From the NCBI RefSeq assembly GCF_040183065.1, contig NC_091125.1, forward strand, positions 126,835,621 to 126,899,620: a stretch of 64,000 nt of DNA, read 5' to 3'. This stretch comes from Periplaneta americana (taxonomy: Eukaryota; Arthropoda; Insecta; Blattodea; Blattidae). Position 1 is the first letter of the stretch. The number at the start of each line of letters is the position of its first letter. Shown in pieces: positions 23,781-34,855 of this stretch. The notes under the pieces are model-generated. The model was not told where the DNA came from. It was given only the letters and a program-made list of their open reading frames with translations, and made no database searches. The position numbers and the translations under genes were made by a program.

Positions 23781-24701
23781 TGAATAATTTTAAAAGGAAT
23801 AATTATTGAATGTACAATTTTCAAATTTGAATGTGGTTGGTGGTTCAATTGATGTTATATTGGTCGTGTGCTAATAGAAGTGGAACTCGTTGATTTAGGC
23901 CTACATGGTGTATTCAACTTATTCAGGATTTCCGAATGAATAATTTTAAAAGGAATAATTACTGAATGTACAATTTTCAAATTTGAATGTGGTTGGGGCT
24001 TCAATTGATGTTATATTGGACGTGTGCGTAATAGAAGTGGAACTCGTTGATTTAGGCCTACATGGTGTATTCAACTTATTCCGAATGGATAATTTTAAAA
24101 GGAATAATTATTGAATGTACAATTTTCAAATTTGAATGTGGTTGGTGGTTCAATTGATGTTATATTGGACGTGTGCGTAATAGAAGTGGAACTCGTTGAT
24201 TTAGGCCTACATGGTGTATTCAACTTATTCATGAATAATTTTAAAAGGAATAATTATTGAATGTACAATTTTCAAATTTGAATGTGGTTGGTGGTTCAAT
24301 TGATGTTATATTGGTCGTGTGCTAATAGAAGTGGAACTCGTTGATTTAGGCCTACATGGTGTATTCAACTTATTCAGGATTTCCGAATGAATAATTTTAA
24401 AAGGAATAATTATTGAATGTACAATTTTCAAATTTGAATGTGGTTGGTGGTTCAATTGATGTTATATTGGACGTGTGCGTAATAGAAGTGGAACTCGTTG
24501 ATTTAGGCCTACATGGTGTATTCAACTTATTCAGGATTTCCGAATGAATAATTTTAAAAGGAATAATTATTGAATGTACAATTTTCAAATTTGAATGTGG
24601 TTGGTGGTTCAATTGATGTTATATTGGACGTATGCGTAATAGAAGTGGAACTCGTTGATTTAGGCCTACATGATGTATTCAACTTATTCAGGATTTCCGA
24701 A
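23781..24701. repeat. Six-copy tandem array, about 150-bp unit
   Basis: Units start at about 23781, 23937, 24086, 24232, 24388 and 24545 (lengths 156, 149, 146, 156, 157 and 157). Each begins TGAATAATTTTAAAAGG (unit 3 TGGA) and contains TTTAGGCCTACATGRTG. Units 2 and 3 lack the terminal CAGGATTTC part. Units are nearly identical, implying recent amplification. Open frames across them are by-products. The array lies in a 1.77-kb stretch absent from copy 2. Confidence 0.95.
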
Positions 24702-24839
24702 TGGTGCTCTTCATTTATTTGTAAATCGGATTTTAGAAGATGTATAGGTATGATCAGTGATTTTTATTAATCCTTGTTCTTGAATGCCAATGCGAGTCAT
24801 ATTTGAAACTGCTGTGCATCGACTGGAGTGGTTTGTAAT

Positions 24840-24840
<1 letters not shown>

Positions 24841-24879
<39 letters not shown>

Positions 24880-24880
24880 G
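24841..24880. repeat. (TA)n followed by poly(T)
   Basis: About 11 TA units, then about 18 T. Confidence 0.9.
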
Positions 24881-24894
24881 ACGTCCAGACCAGC

Positions 24895-25110
24895 CGTTGC
24901 TCGTAAGCAACGAGACCAGCGCAGTTTCAAATGTTGGCAAACAAAGAAACAAATGCTAGGGACGCGATAAAATTAAACAAATGCTAGGGACGCGATAAAA
25001 TTAAACAAATGCTAGGGACGCGATAAAATTGTGCGATAAGCAGCCATGATTGGTTGAAATACGTCCTTTCGTACCGTTTTATTGGCCAAAGTAGTATGAC
25101 GTAGTGAGAG
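24895..25110. repeat. Element fragment related, in reverse, to 26570-26760, with a 28-bp triplicate
   Basis: A hairpin CGTTGCTCGTAAGCAACG (24895-24912) is followed by three 28-bp units ACAAATGCTAGGGACGCGAT (first 20 bases) at 24949, 24977 and 25005. TGATTGGTTG, ATTGGCCAAA and ATGACGTA then follow. The same order of short motifs (TTGGC, GCGATAAATT, TGATTGGTTG, ATTGG, ATGACGT) appears on the opposite strand at 26570-26760. Confidence 0.5.
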
Positions 25111-25999
25111 TGTAATAGTCAGTGTAAAAACCCTAATGTTATTTGCGTGCTAGAAAAGCTTACAAGTCAGGAAATTGGAGGAACACAATCGTGTGAAATG
25201 ATGCAATTCCTTTCTCCAACACTTTCCTTGTGTAGGCTATATATAAAGACAGGACATTACTCATCAACCACTTCTGGGAGTAGTTCTGTGTAACCTCAAC
25301 TTCTAAAAGGATATCTTAACGTAACAATTTGAAAAATTTTCTTTCTATTATAAAATTTCAGACATACGACTTGAGTCAAGTCTTTTTAAAAGGTAAGTCT
25401 TTGAAGTTAGGGCACGCTTATGATATTTTAAAATTTAAAACCCATATAATATGTATCTAGGTTCAATTCTCAGTGAAGAAGGGATTTATTTTACACAGGA
25501 GTAGTTGTACATGTTTGCATTGTGTTTCTTTTGTGTTGTCGTAAGCGGAAAGCTAGTATCATGCTGAAAACACGACCATGAAGTCCAGATATTTCTCTTT
25601 GAAATTGGATCATAATAAAAGATTTAAACTGTAAGAACCGAATGGATTTAATGCTAGAAGAAAGGTTCTAGTGATGACTAGTAATAATTGTGGTAATATT
25701 GATGCTGGTGATGGTGATTGTGGTTGTAAGAATTTTAATTTTTACGTTGGCGTTATTATTATTATTATCATTATTATTTTTATTATTACTGTATTTTCAT
25801 TATCGTTGTCTTCAAAACATTATTTTTCCTAGTGTATACGTTTAAAAAGAGAGAGATAACCTAATATGTTATTTTATTTTAATATTTCGCTTATGCACCA
25901 AATAACAAAATCACCAAAGGGATGTAAACATCAGTTGATTTTCAACCTATATGAGCCATTTAGGTACCAGTAAAACATTATTGTTTCTGATGACTTGTA

Positions 26000-26320
26000 C
26001 AGAAGTGTCTCGATTATCCGGACTATAGGGGCCTATGGCAATCTGGAAGAAATCCGGATAATGCGAAGGGTGAGAGCGTTATGTGGTTTTTGATCCTGTA
26101 ATCTTAAAGGCACAAAGGTCGGATTCAATAATGTAGAAAGACGTTGCTCACATTATGTAATGAACGAATTTTTATTCATCATAGCGTACAGTATGTAATT
26201 GACTATAAAAACCTTGTTATTGTTCAGTACTGTATATACGTACACTACTGTAATAAAAAAAGCGATCCGGATAACACACAAGGCCAGATAATCGAAGTCC
26301 GGGTAATCGGGACTCTACTG
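26000..26320. mobile_element. Pogo/Tigger-like MITE
   Basis: The left end is CAGAAGTGTCTCGATTATCC and the right end, read inward, is CAGTAGAGTCCCGATTACCC, both followed by GGAC. TA precedes the left end, and the right flank has CA in its place. CAG-type ends with TA targets fit the pogo branch of Tc1/mariner. The interior holds a further imperfect inverted ATCCGGATAA. No coding sequence. Confidence 0.7.
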
Positions 26321-26340
26321 CAGTTGTTTTCTGCTTATAA

Positions 26341-29238
26341 GGTAAACATTGGTAATTTCGTGATAATTTCATGAACATTAATTTAAAATGCAAATGTGTA
26401 AATATATCCTTATTCCGATTTTTTTCATCTAAAAGACGATAATTTGCTGTACAAATCTGGAGACATAAAAGATTGGATACGTTCTTGAACAAGTGCCAAA
26501 AATCACTTTTACAACTTAAGCTAAAAGGTTGGTTATTTCGTGATAACCTTGGTAATTTCGTGATATTACAGTGACTATTTCGTTTATATGACGTCATTCC
26601 ATTTTCGACCAATGAAGTGTAATGAAATTTTGAATTCCAACCAATCACAGTCAGACTTTGCGATAATTTCTGCAGCTAGATTTATCGCTATCAATTTATC
26701 GCATGGTCGTTCTTTTGTTTAGTCGTCGCCAACTGTTTCCCCGTAAATTGATGATCATGAATACATTAAGATGCAACTACACGGTTAAACTTTTCTTTCA
26801 ACTTTAAAGCAATGAATGCGAGATTGATATTTAATATTAATTAATATATTTACGCAGTGAAGACCATGTTCAAAACGGCGCACCATGTAGACACAAAATA
26901 TTTATGCATGTTAATTGAACGTACCTTTTAAACTTGATTCTATTCTTCCCAGATTGCACGCATATGCGATTGGAATATTGAACTGTGTAGATGCAGCTTT
27001 AGTTCCGTTACACACTACAGCGATAATGCGTTTGTCGAGCTATAAAAAATGTTTTCGTGTAGCACTCATTGTAAGTAACGGTCGAAACAAGGCACAGCTG
27101 ACATTGGTCCTGCTTCCACAGGTAGGCCTAACGTAACCTATAAAATTGTAGCCTATAACATTTGTATTGAAATTAAACAATTAATAGACGTTCAAATGTA
27201 TGTAACATCATCGCATATCAAACTCAAAGGCCTTGCATAGTAATAATGTCTTTGAACAAACTGCCTTTCGTATGGCGTAATAAAATTCGTGTTTTAATTA
27301 GGCCTATCTATACAGAGATGGCTTCACTGTGTAGCAACATGTCTCACTGTGAATACATAAGCATTGGTATATAGCTGTCCCCACTGTTACTGTTAAATTA
27401 AATTATGATTTCAGCAGATAATGAAAATGTATTTGTTATAATAATAAGAGAAAAGTGCAGTACAGGTAATTAACAATGTTAACCCTTTATTTCGCTTTTC
27501 GCAATTGGCATTACTGAATAATGACATCGAATTTCTTTATTGCAATAATCGATATTCATCTAAGAGTATTTCAACTTCACAAAGTCTGAATAGGTTAAGT
27601 ATTCGTTAATATACAATTATTAACATTTTGTGATCGAATTTTAGGGATATATTATTCGCTCGTGGATTTATCGGCAGATCTCAGACCTCTCGTGACATTA
27701 CTACAGATAATTTCATGAGAGGTAGAAAAATTGTGGAAAAATTCATTAATGTGAAATGAAATTCTCATTTATTGTTACTATACTTCAAACATAGTAATTC
27801 CGTCTAATATTCATAGCAAGAAAACATAGAAATACATATCAACACGTAATAAGAATGAAAACAAAGTAAAAATTGAAATTGAAAAGGGATCTTCTTTGCC
27901 CTGAAAGGGTAACACTTTTATTACGGACTTTACTATAGCCTATATTACTAGGGTAACTCCAAAAGTAATGCATAATATTTGTTTAAAAATTATATTTTTA
28001 TCCTACACCTTTGCTATTTTCACAGAATGTAGATGCATCCTTTAGGAACAAAGTGCCACTTTTCCACATAATCCCCGTCCCTTTCAACTGCCTTACATAA
28101 CCTAGAAACGAGGACCTGTAGACCAGCACGGTAAAAGTCAGGACTAACACGTCTGAACCACTCTTTAGCAGCGTGCACAAGGGAGTCGACTTCTAACCTC
28201 CTTCCGCGAAGGGATCCTTCAGTTTACCAAAGAGATGGTAATCGCACGGTGCCAGTTCAGGACTGTAAGGCGGCTGTTTCAGTGTTGTCTATCCGAATCT
28301 GATCTGGTCTGTGGTCTCGTGAATGATATATGGCTATGCGTTGTCGTGCAATAGCAGAATATCCAGCTTCTCCCGATGTCGTCGAATACGACTCAGTCGA
28401 GCTTGAAGTTTCTTGAGAGTTGAAGCATGCGCGTCAGAATTAATGGTGGTTCCGTGTGGCATGATGTTCACAAGCAAGAGTCCTTCTGAATCGAAAAACA
28501 CTGTAGCCATAACTTTTACTGCCGAATGTGTACTTTTGAATTTCTATTTCTTTGGTGAATTTGCATGATGCCACTCCATTGTCTGCCTCTGTCTCCGGTC
28601 CAAAATATTGTAGCCATGTTTCATCTTCTGTAACAATTCTTGCAAGTAAGTCATCTAGCACTTATAATTGGCACTTAGCACGATAACAAATCAAACAGAA
28701 GCTACACTGAACCCATTGCGTCTCCCTTTTCTTTTTTGTTATCACATCTTATCTTTAGATTTCTAAAATTCTTATTGTAATGCAATTTTTAAAATAATAT
28801 AAAATGTAACACTTAATATTCAACAAAATTTCGCCTCAAACAGCTAAGATTTCTATCAGTAAAGCTAAGCCTATATATCGACTACAGCTCTGTCTAAAAT
28901 TCCAAAAACATTTCCTAAAATTTCATCAAGATACAATAAATCTTTGTACTAAATATCATATGCTTACCTTTAGTAATAAGCCTGTAATATAATTACAAAC
29001 ATCCACAAAATTTGTAAGCCTGAGAAGTCGACGCTAACTTGCTCTCTCCAAACATAAAAGTTCACTGAAGCAGCTACAATAGTCACACAAAGCGTAGCTA
29101 TATGTTTCTGGAAACTGGACAACATATGAAATCCCTTGGCGGAAATTTGAATCTCGTAACACCATTGGTTAGTTCACGAAAGAGCAAAGAAAAAGTATTA
29201 CGAAATAACCACTGCCACGAAATTACCAATGTATACCC
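26341..29238. repeat. Inverted repeat pair 2.9 kb apart, possible DNA transposon
   Basis: GGTAAACATTGGTAATTTCG at 26341 and its inverted partner ending 29238 match at about 22 of 24 positions. Subterminal TTATTTCGTGAT motifs recur at about 26350, 26533 and 26553 on the left and near 29197 on the right. A mariner relic lies inside. No clear target duplication or transposase of its own was found. Confidence 0.5.
27953..28670 (-). pseudogene. Mariner transposase relic
   Basis: The minus strand from 28661 begins MLDDLLARIVTEDETW, carrying the first catalytic aspartate in the DETW context, followed by a short peptide with frame changes. Further down appear VNIMPHGTTINS, LLHDNA (second aspartate) and PPYSPELAPCDYHLFGKLKD (third aspartate, in APCDYHLF). 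Stops at about three places and frameshifts disrupt it. The N-terminal DNA-binding half is absent upstream. The 3' end on the plus strand starts AGGGTAACTCCAAAAGTAAT, a plausible mariner terminal repeat, but the other terminus is lost. Confidence 0.85.
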
Positions 29239-29239
29239 T

Positions 29240-30455
29240 ATTGAAAAAGCAAATACAATTTTTGTGTCCGTATAAATAAATGAGAAATATTATAACCTCA
29301 TTATATCTATAACTCAAAAATAATCTTTCAACAAAATTTTCTCAGGATCAAGTTGATTTAATACATTTATTTTTTTAATGGTTGGCACTTCCATTATTGA
29401 GAACACAATTAAATTTTAAAGTTTTAAAATTTAATTACATTTACGTATAATAAAAATGAATGCTTGTAATATTCTGCTACTTCATTCATGTAGTATTTCT
29501 AAATTTATATTTTAATTCTTTCTTTGAAAATGTAGCAGTTCGTGATAGCTAAGTTATCAAATATAATAAGACATAAGAAATTAAATCTTCATTCAATAAT
29601 ATCTTTACTTTATTCATTATTTACATGTTATTCTCTTTGCGAAATAGTACCAATAAACATCATGAGAGGTTTCTATGCTTAGAATAAATCTACGACCGTA
29701 ACTGAAAAATTATTGTTGTATTATCTATGGTAATAATGGTAATGTCTATTCAAGTCAAGAACCGTACTAGTCTAAAACAATATGACGTCACTGAATAATG
29801 TGCGGTTGATTGAAAGCAAAAGCCTATAGTAAACGCAATAAAATATAACTCGTAAATAATTGTTTATAACTACCGATTTTACACATAGGCCTATTATGAC
29901 AATTCGTATCAGTGCAATGTAATTAATAATTACGCTAGATTAAAAGAAACCTAATGTGGTTATACATTAATATGTACTTGATATTTTCTGTTTACCACGT
30001 GAGTAGGCTAGTGATACTTTAGTATGGTCCATGGCTTGGATATATAATATACAATTTTGACAATTCCGAAAATATCTTTAGAGAAGGAATTGAAAATGTT
30101 TCTTTACTTAATTACTATAGTTATGATGCCTAGTTTTTTAGAAAAAAAATATGGAAAGAGATTCATAGAATCCCTATAATTACGTGAAATATTTAAGTTG
30201 TTGGTGGTCGTGTGATTTCAAATTATCGTAGGTCACCGATTGATGAGAATCATCTTAGCATAATTAATCATAAAACCAAACATTTGAACTTTCAATGAAT
30301 ACCATTACTAGCGAAAGAAATTCATTGAAACAGCTTCACTGCTCAAGCCACTAATAATATCTTTAATGTAATACATATACGATGATAATGAAACTTACTT
30401 TATTTGTTCTATAATATTACGTTGCTGATACATTGGCTCGCTAAATAGCAATGAT
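29240..30455. other. AT-rich spacer
   Basis: No gene, repeat end or RNA gene recognised. All but the last 70 bp is absent from copy 2. Confidence 0.4.
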
Positions 30456-30456
30456 A

Positions 30457-31123
30457 CAGAGCGTTCGCCTACGGGTGGGGCCAGGAAAGCGGCCTGCCTG
30501 CGGTGTCGCTTGCGGGAATCGTCTATCCGTAAGCTTCCGCTTTCTATAACTTACTATACTCTGTAGGGTTTTAATTTTGAAAGTTTAGCAGCAGTGAAGA
30601 CTTATGTTTTCGAAACACTAACTTCCTGTGAAACACGTCTTAGAGATTTATTAGGAGAGCGTGGAAATTATGCACTGATTTCATCAATTTTTCTCCCGTC
30701 AATACTCTATGTTTTCGCTTAGGAATTGTGGCATTTATCGACCCTGTTGTCCTTAATTTGTTAACAAGACGTCTAACAGTTTCTCTACCCTGAATTGGAG
30801 CACCCGAATATTTCACTTCAAATTGCCTACGAACCTCTCTACATTACTCTGTTTTCACATGTGCATCATACATAAAAAGTCTCTGTTCAAGCGTGAATTT
30901 TGCGTTTTGCATTGTTAACAAATTTTACACACACGCTGAATATTTAAGCAACTGTGTCAAGAAACTGCACTGTACGTGTTAAATACTGCAACATCTGGCT
31001 CACAACTGATAACTTGTCGACCTTGATGTCCTTGATTGTCGAGCGTGTCTCAACAACTGCGCGCACAAAGCGGCGTATCAGTACATGCCGCTTTCCTGGC
31101 CTCACCCGTAGGCGAACGCTCTG
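30457..31123 (-). mobile_element. 667-bp TA-flanked deletion derivative of a DUF4817 transposon
   Basis: Ends read inward CAGAGCGTTCGCCTACGGGT and continue alike for about 37 bp, ending GGAAAGCGGC. TA flanks both sides (30455-30456, 31124-31125). Copy 2 has the exact empty site with a single TA (near 55648). The interior keeps the start of a transposase gene (next entry) but no catalytic domain. Confidence 0.92.
30565..30912 (-). pseudogene. N-terminal part of a DUF4817-type transposase
   Basis: From ATG 30912 the minus strand reads MQNAKFTLEQRLFMYDAHVK, then after one stop CREVRRQFEVKYSGAPIQGR and ETVRRLVNKLRTTGSI. This is the DUF4817 helix-turn-helix region common in arthropod mariner-like elements. 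A second stop follows about residue 90 and similarity fades. The DDE domain was removed by the internal deletion of the host element. Confidence 0.7.
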
Positions 31124-31481
31124 TATATTGCGAGTTGGATCGGCGCGCTTCCGCTTTGGAGCAAGATCTGTGTAGAGCATTACAGAAATGTTAACGGACA
31201 TTTATTTTTGAATAGGTGCTCACTTAAACGTTCGACGTTAAAATTGTTTGAATTTAAGTAAATTTATTCCCACCCTAAATGGCGTTTTATTAATCTTGTG
31301 CTTTGATGATTTTACAATAATTCGTAACGAAATTATTTAATATTATTACTAATACAAATGGAGTTATCCATAATGCTCTTCATTATCTAATTCTGAAGTT
31401 ATTCAAACTTACGGTAATAAAGCGTCTGTTGCTAAGTGAGGTATGTCTAAGTTCCTTTTTCTTGAAATTATACAGAATGTG

Positions 31482-31714
31482 GTCGACCTGGTTGGCGAGT
31501 TGGTATAGCGCTGGCCTTCTACGCCCAAGGTTGCGGGTTCGATCCCGGGCCAGGTCGATGGCATTTAAGTGTGCTTAAATGCGACAGGCTCATGTCAGTA
31601 GATTTACTGGCATGTAAAAGAACTCCTGCGGGACAAAATTCCGGCACATCCGGCGACGCTGATATAACCTCTGCAGTTGCGAGCGTCGTTAAATAAAACA
31701 TAACATTTAACATT
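31482..31714 (+). mobile_element. tRNA-derived SINE, family 4
   Basis: The head keeps a full acceptor pairing (GACCTGG with CCAGGTC, about 31485-31556) and B box GGTTCGATCCC, but the anticodon stem is disturbed. The body ends GAGCGTCGTTAAATAAAAC. An 11-bp target duplication TACAGAATGTG is intact (31471-31481, 31715-31725). Copy 2 lacks it. Confidence 0.9.
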
Positions 31715-32224
31715 TACAGAATGTGTAAAAAAACATTCAACATTTTGTGAGGCGATAGTTTTCTTGCTTTGATGAATACTAAGTCATATAAACATTAGTA
31801 CTTGTTCATCAACATCACAGCAGATGCTCAATGTGATTTACATAAAAAAGCATTCAATATTTTGTGAAGTGACAAAACAAAAATTGTCTAATGAACATGG
31901 ATCCTAAAATTAAATTTTGTGCGAAACAAGGACTTTCAAACTGAATTTTAAGAACTGCATATGCTCTAATGTGAAGCAGCCATTGGTAAAAAGAGAAACT
32001 GTATGAATGATCCATATCTTCAGAAATCTGACGATTAAAGTTGGCTTGGAAAAACATCTGTGGACATTGAGAGTTGGTCGTAAAATCCTTAGGAAGAATA
32101 AGATATTGTGTATTATACTTATGAAAGATTTATTCAACTTGTCATTACTTTCATAATAGCATAATAAGCATATTTTAACTTTATTTGTTTGTGTAAAATT
32201 CTAACTTTTAATGGTAATAATACT

Positions 32225-32888
32225 AAATTACAAACGGTTTTTAAGGAACTCGGAGGTTCATTCCCGCCCTCACATAAGCCCGCCATCGGTCCCTATTCTG
32301 AGCAACATTAATCCAGTCTCTACCATGATGTCCCACCTCTCTCAAATCCATTTCAATATTATTCTTCCATCTACGTCTCGACTTCCCCAAATATGTTTTT
32401 CCTTCCGGCGTCCCGACTAACACTCTATATCCATTTCTGGATTCGCCCATACGTGCTACATGCTCTACCCATCTCAAGCGTCTGGATTTAATGTTCCCAA
32501 TCAGGTGTTACCTGAAGAATACAATGCGTGCAGTTCTGCGTTATGTAACTTTCTCCAATCTCCTGTAACTTCATCCCTCTTAGCACCAAATATTTTCCTC
32601 AGCACCTTATTCTCAAACACCCTTAACTTCTATTCCTCTCTCAAAGTGAGAGTCCAAGTTTCACAACCATACAGAACAACAGGTAATATAACTGTTTTAT
32701 AAATTCTAACTAAGTTTCTCAACCGAATAATAAAGGCATTTCCATGTTTATTCTGTGGTTAATTTCCTCCCGAGTGTAATTTATATTTGTTACAGTTGCT
32801 CCCAGGTACTGGAATTGTTTCACCTTTTCAAATAATACATTTTCAATTTTTATATTCACATTTCGTACTATGTTACGGTCACGAGACA
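32225..32888 (-). pseudogene. RTE-like LINE, C-terminal part (3' piece of a split copy)
   Basis: Minus-strand pieces give [33 protein letters not shown] and [19 protein letters not shown], then the tail GRDWINVAQNRDRWRAYVRA, ending LRVP. Frameshifts and a small deletion after VEKL disrupt it. It belongs to the same family as 47806-48810. The piece upstream of it in the element lies at 34410-34530, separated by a 1.5-kb insertion. Confidence 0.85.
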
Positions 32889-33525
32889 TATGGCGAAGTG
32901 CATCAATCTCGGTTTAAAACGCAGTAATCATACATTACGAAATGACGGTTAAACAGTAACCGTGATTAAAATGTAATTTCTGTGCACCATTCATAATCAT
33001 CGATTACTTAAACATGGTTGCTAACACCTCATTTAACCAGCGTAAAGTCTATGATGGTACATTGTTTCTACAAATTGACTAAAGGAAAGCATTCATACCT
33101 CTGCAAAAATAATAGTCAACGTCTAAAAACGACTGCAAAAACTCCGTTCTACATCAAAATGAACGTGTCCTACATTTTCGCGTTACATTTGTTTGCCTTT
33201 GGACGCTGTTATATTTGCGAGTTGCATTTCTTTGTTTTTCAGTGGTTAGGTTAAAATCGTAGAAAATTGAAAATTTAATGCATAAAAGATTATATCCCAA
33301 TGTGAGATTGAAGTATCGATATACTTAATTACTAGATTTAAATATATTATAAAAAATGCAATATTCATAAAGGAAAATGACGCAGAAGATTAGTAGGAAT
33401 GTGTGTACGATTCAGGACGTCATTTATACGAGGGAACTGTGCATTATATTAAGATCCATGCATAACCTCTCTTTGTTCAGTCAGTGACATAGAGAAAGAG
33501 ATATTCGAGTGTTCCTTCTTAAAAT

Positions 33526-33707
33526 CACAGTCTAGTATATACAGTCACGAGGCTCAATACGTAGTGAATATATATCCATAGATAGTTGCTAACCACTAGG
33601 ATCACTAATATCGCCTCATTACAGACAATGCGAAATAGTACCGGCACAGTCTATTGTTTCTAGCACCCTCACAACTCAAGCTTCGTGACTGTATATACTA
33701 GACTGTG
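33526..33707. mobile_element. 182-bp MITE with 7-bp target duplication
   Basis: Inverted ends CACAGTCTAGTATATACAGT extend to about 28 bp (..CACGARGCT). TTAAAAT flanks both sides exactly (33519-33525, 33708-33714). A 7-8 bp duplication is compatible with a hAT-type transposase. Confidence 0.9.
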
Positions 33708-33877
33708 TTAAAATACAGAAAATAACTGTTGTATAGAATCGTAATATAAGCAACTTATCCTTAGGAGAAGTGAAACTGTAGATTTTGATAAGTGAAATCC
33801 CTCCTGAAATTTTCTGTCACCTAATTCCTCGCAAGAATTCTCTCCTTCCACTAAAGAAACTTCAGGCTCTCCATAAT

Positions 33878-34128
33878 TTTTAAGTAGGTTATTTTAAGAC
33901 GCTTTATCAACATCTTAGGTTATTTAGCGCCTGAATGAGATGAAGGTGATAATGCCGGTAAAATGAGTCCGGGGTCCAGCATCGAAAGTTACCCAGCATT
34001 TGCTCACATTGGGTTGAGGGAAAACCCCGGAAAAATCTCAACCAGGTAACTTGCTCCGACCGGAAATCGAACCCGGGTCACCTGGTTTCGCGCCCAAACG
34101 CGCTAACCGTTACTCCACAGGTGTGAAC
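33878..34128 (-). mobile_element. tRNA-derived SINE, family 1
   Basis: Reverse copy of the type at 7587-7836, with head CACCTGTGGAGTAACGGTTA and the body GAGTCCGGGGTCCAGC on the plus strand. Flanks CTCTCCATAAT and CTCTCCATCAT (33867-33877, 34129-34139) form a target duplication with one mismatch. Confidence 0.9.
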
Positions 34129-34409
34129 CTCTCCATCATCTCTATGCAAGTAAATCAAGTACTGCACAATAATAATCTTCTTCGAAATAATCACCTGTGG
34201 ATCTGGCCGCCATTTTGTTTTATTTGCTCTACTAATCACTGGTTATCTCCTTTAACCACTCGAATATATCCGATTAGAGATTACTGTGGTTAACCTCCTA
34301 ATTAAGTCCCAACTAAGGTCGATCCACCGTAAAAATGGTTAACCAGGGGTTAGGTGACATTTTTAATCGGTGGTTACACTTCCATAAGTTGATGCACGTG
34401 GACAATAAT

Positions 34410-34530
34410 CCCATGTTTTATTTTTTTAGGTTTACTTCTAGACTTATCTACTTACTTGCTTCAAGTAAAATTCCTGTGTTTTCCCTAATCGTTTGTGGAT
34501 TTTCTCCTAACATATTCACAACATCCACAT
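34410..34530 (-). pseudogene. RTE-like LINE, RT segment (5' piece of the split copy)
   Basis: Minus-strand YVDVVNMLGENPQTIRENTG, then ILLEASK, corresponds to the catalytic YADD region and downstream helix of the family at 47806-48810. The YADD box has become YVDV, with loss of an aspartate. It is collinear with 32225-32888 once the intervening insertion is removed. Confidence 0.75.
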
Positions 34531-34689
34531 AAACAAGCTACGTTCAATAATAATATTAATAACAATAACATTAGTAACACTAATAACTTTACTAAGAATT
34601 CTCCACAGTAAAACAGTTGCCCTTTACACAGAACTATTAGTTTTACATCTCCAAAAATTTATGTTATAAGTATCCTCTTCGTTTTCACT

Positions 34690-34855
34690 TCACTGGACCT
34701 CCAGCCATTCACTTCTCTTTCGCCCTTCCCATCCCTTGCACTCTTCCTATTTCCCGCTTCATTATTTTTCTTGAAATCTATTTGTATGAATGTTCTCGTG
34801 TCCAAACCAGCGAAGTCTTCTTTCTCCTACTATATCATCCAAAAAAATTTTAACC
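34690..34855 (-). pseudogene. LINE ORF2 C-terminal scrap
   Basis: The minus strand reads DDIVGERRLRWFGHENIH, like the RRLRWxGHxxRM motif after the LINE reverse transcriptase, followed by stops. Confidence 0.4.

Larger units (their letters stand above)
2071..32210 (+). repeat. Tandem segmental duplication, copy 1
   Basis: This stretch shares a series of collinear, same-strand blocks with 35098-56420. Matching pairs are 2071-2340/35098-35345, 5920-7900/35405-37530, 8950-11890/41477-44940, 17130-18245/46184-47300 and 19160-32200/49621-56420. A 115-base stretch (20165-20280 against 53095-53210) showed about 9 differences by eye. Copy 1 is about 9 kb longer because of insertions described separately and because 2340-5900, 11.9-17.1, 23.4-25.1 and 25.9-30.4 kb have no partner in copy 2. 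The left limit is unclear since a LINE fragment lies immediately outside it. Confidence 0.85.
32889..34409. mobile_element. 1.5-kb insertion splitting the LINE
   Basis: The LINE sequence stops at about 32888 and resumes at about 34400-34410. The inserted ends share GTGCATCAA as inverted repeat (32897-32905 and, reversed, about 34390-34398). ATA on each side may be a 3-bp target duplication. A SINE and a small MITE sit inside. Apart from these, 32910-33520 and 34150-34390 hold nothing recognised, and no transposase was found. Confidence 0.5.

Noticed and set aside
24397..24770. ORFs on both strands in the 150-bp array
   Set aside because: They arise because repeat units lack stops in some frames. 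Unit lengths vary between 146 and 157, so no frame is maintained across the array.
26341..29238. A complete mariner element spanning the inverted repeats
   Set aside because: The enclosed mariner relic has its own different 3' end near 27953. The outer GGTAAACATTGG repeats do not resemble mariner ends and lack TA duplications.
31485..31556. Possible functional tRNA gene with paired acceptor stem
   Set aside because: The anticodon stem is broken, and the sequence continues into a SINE body with its own target duplication.
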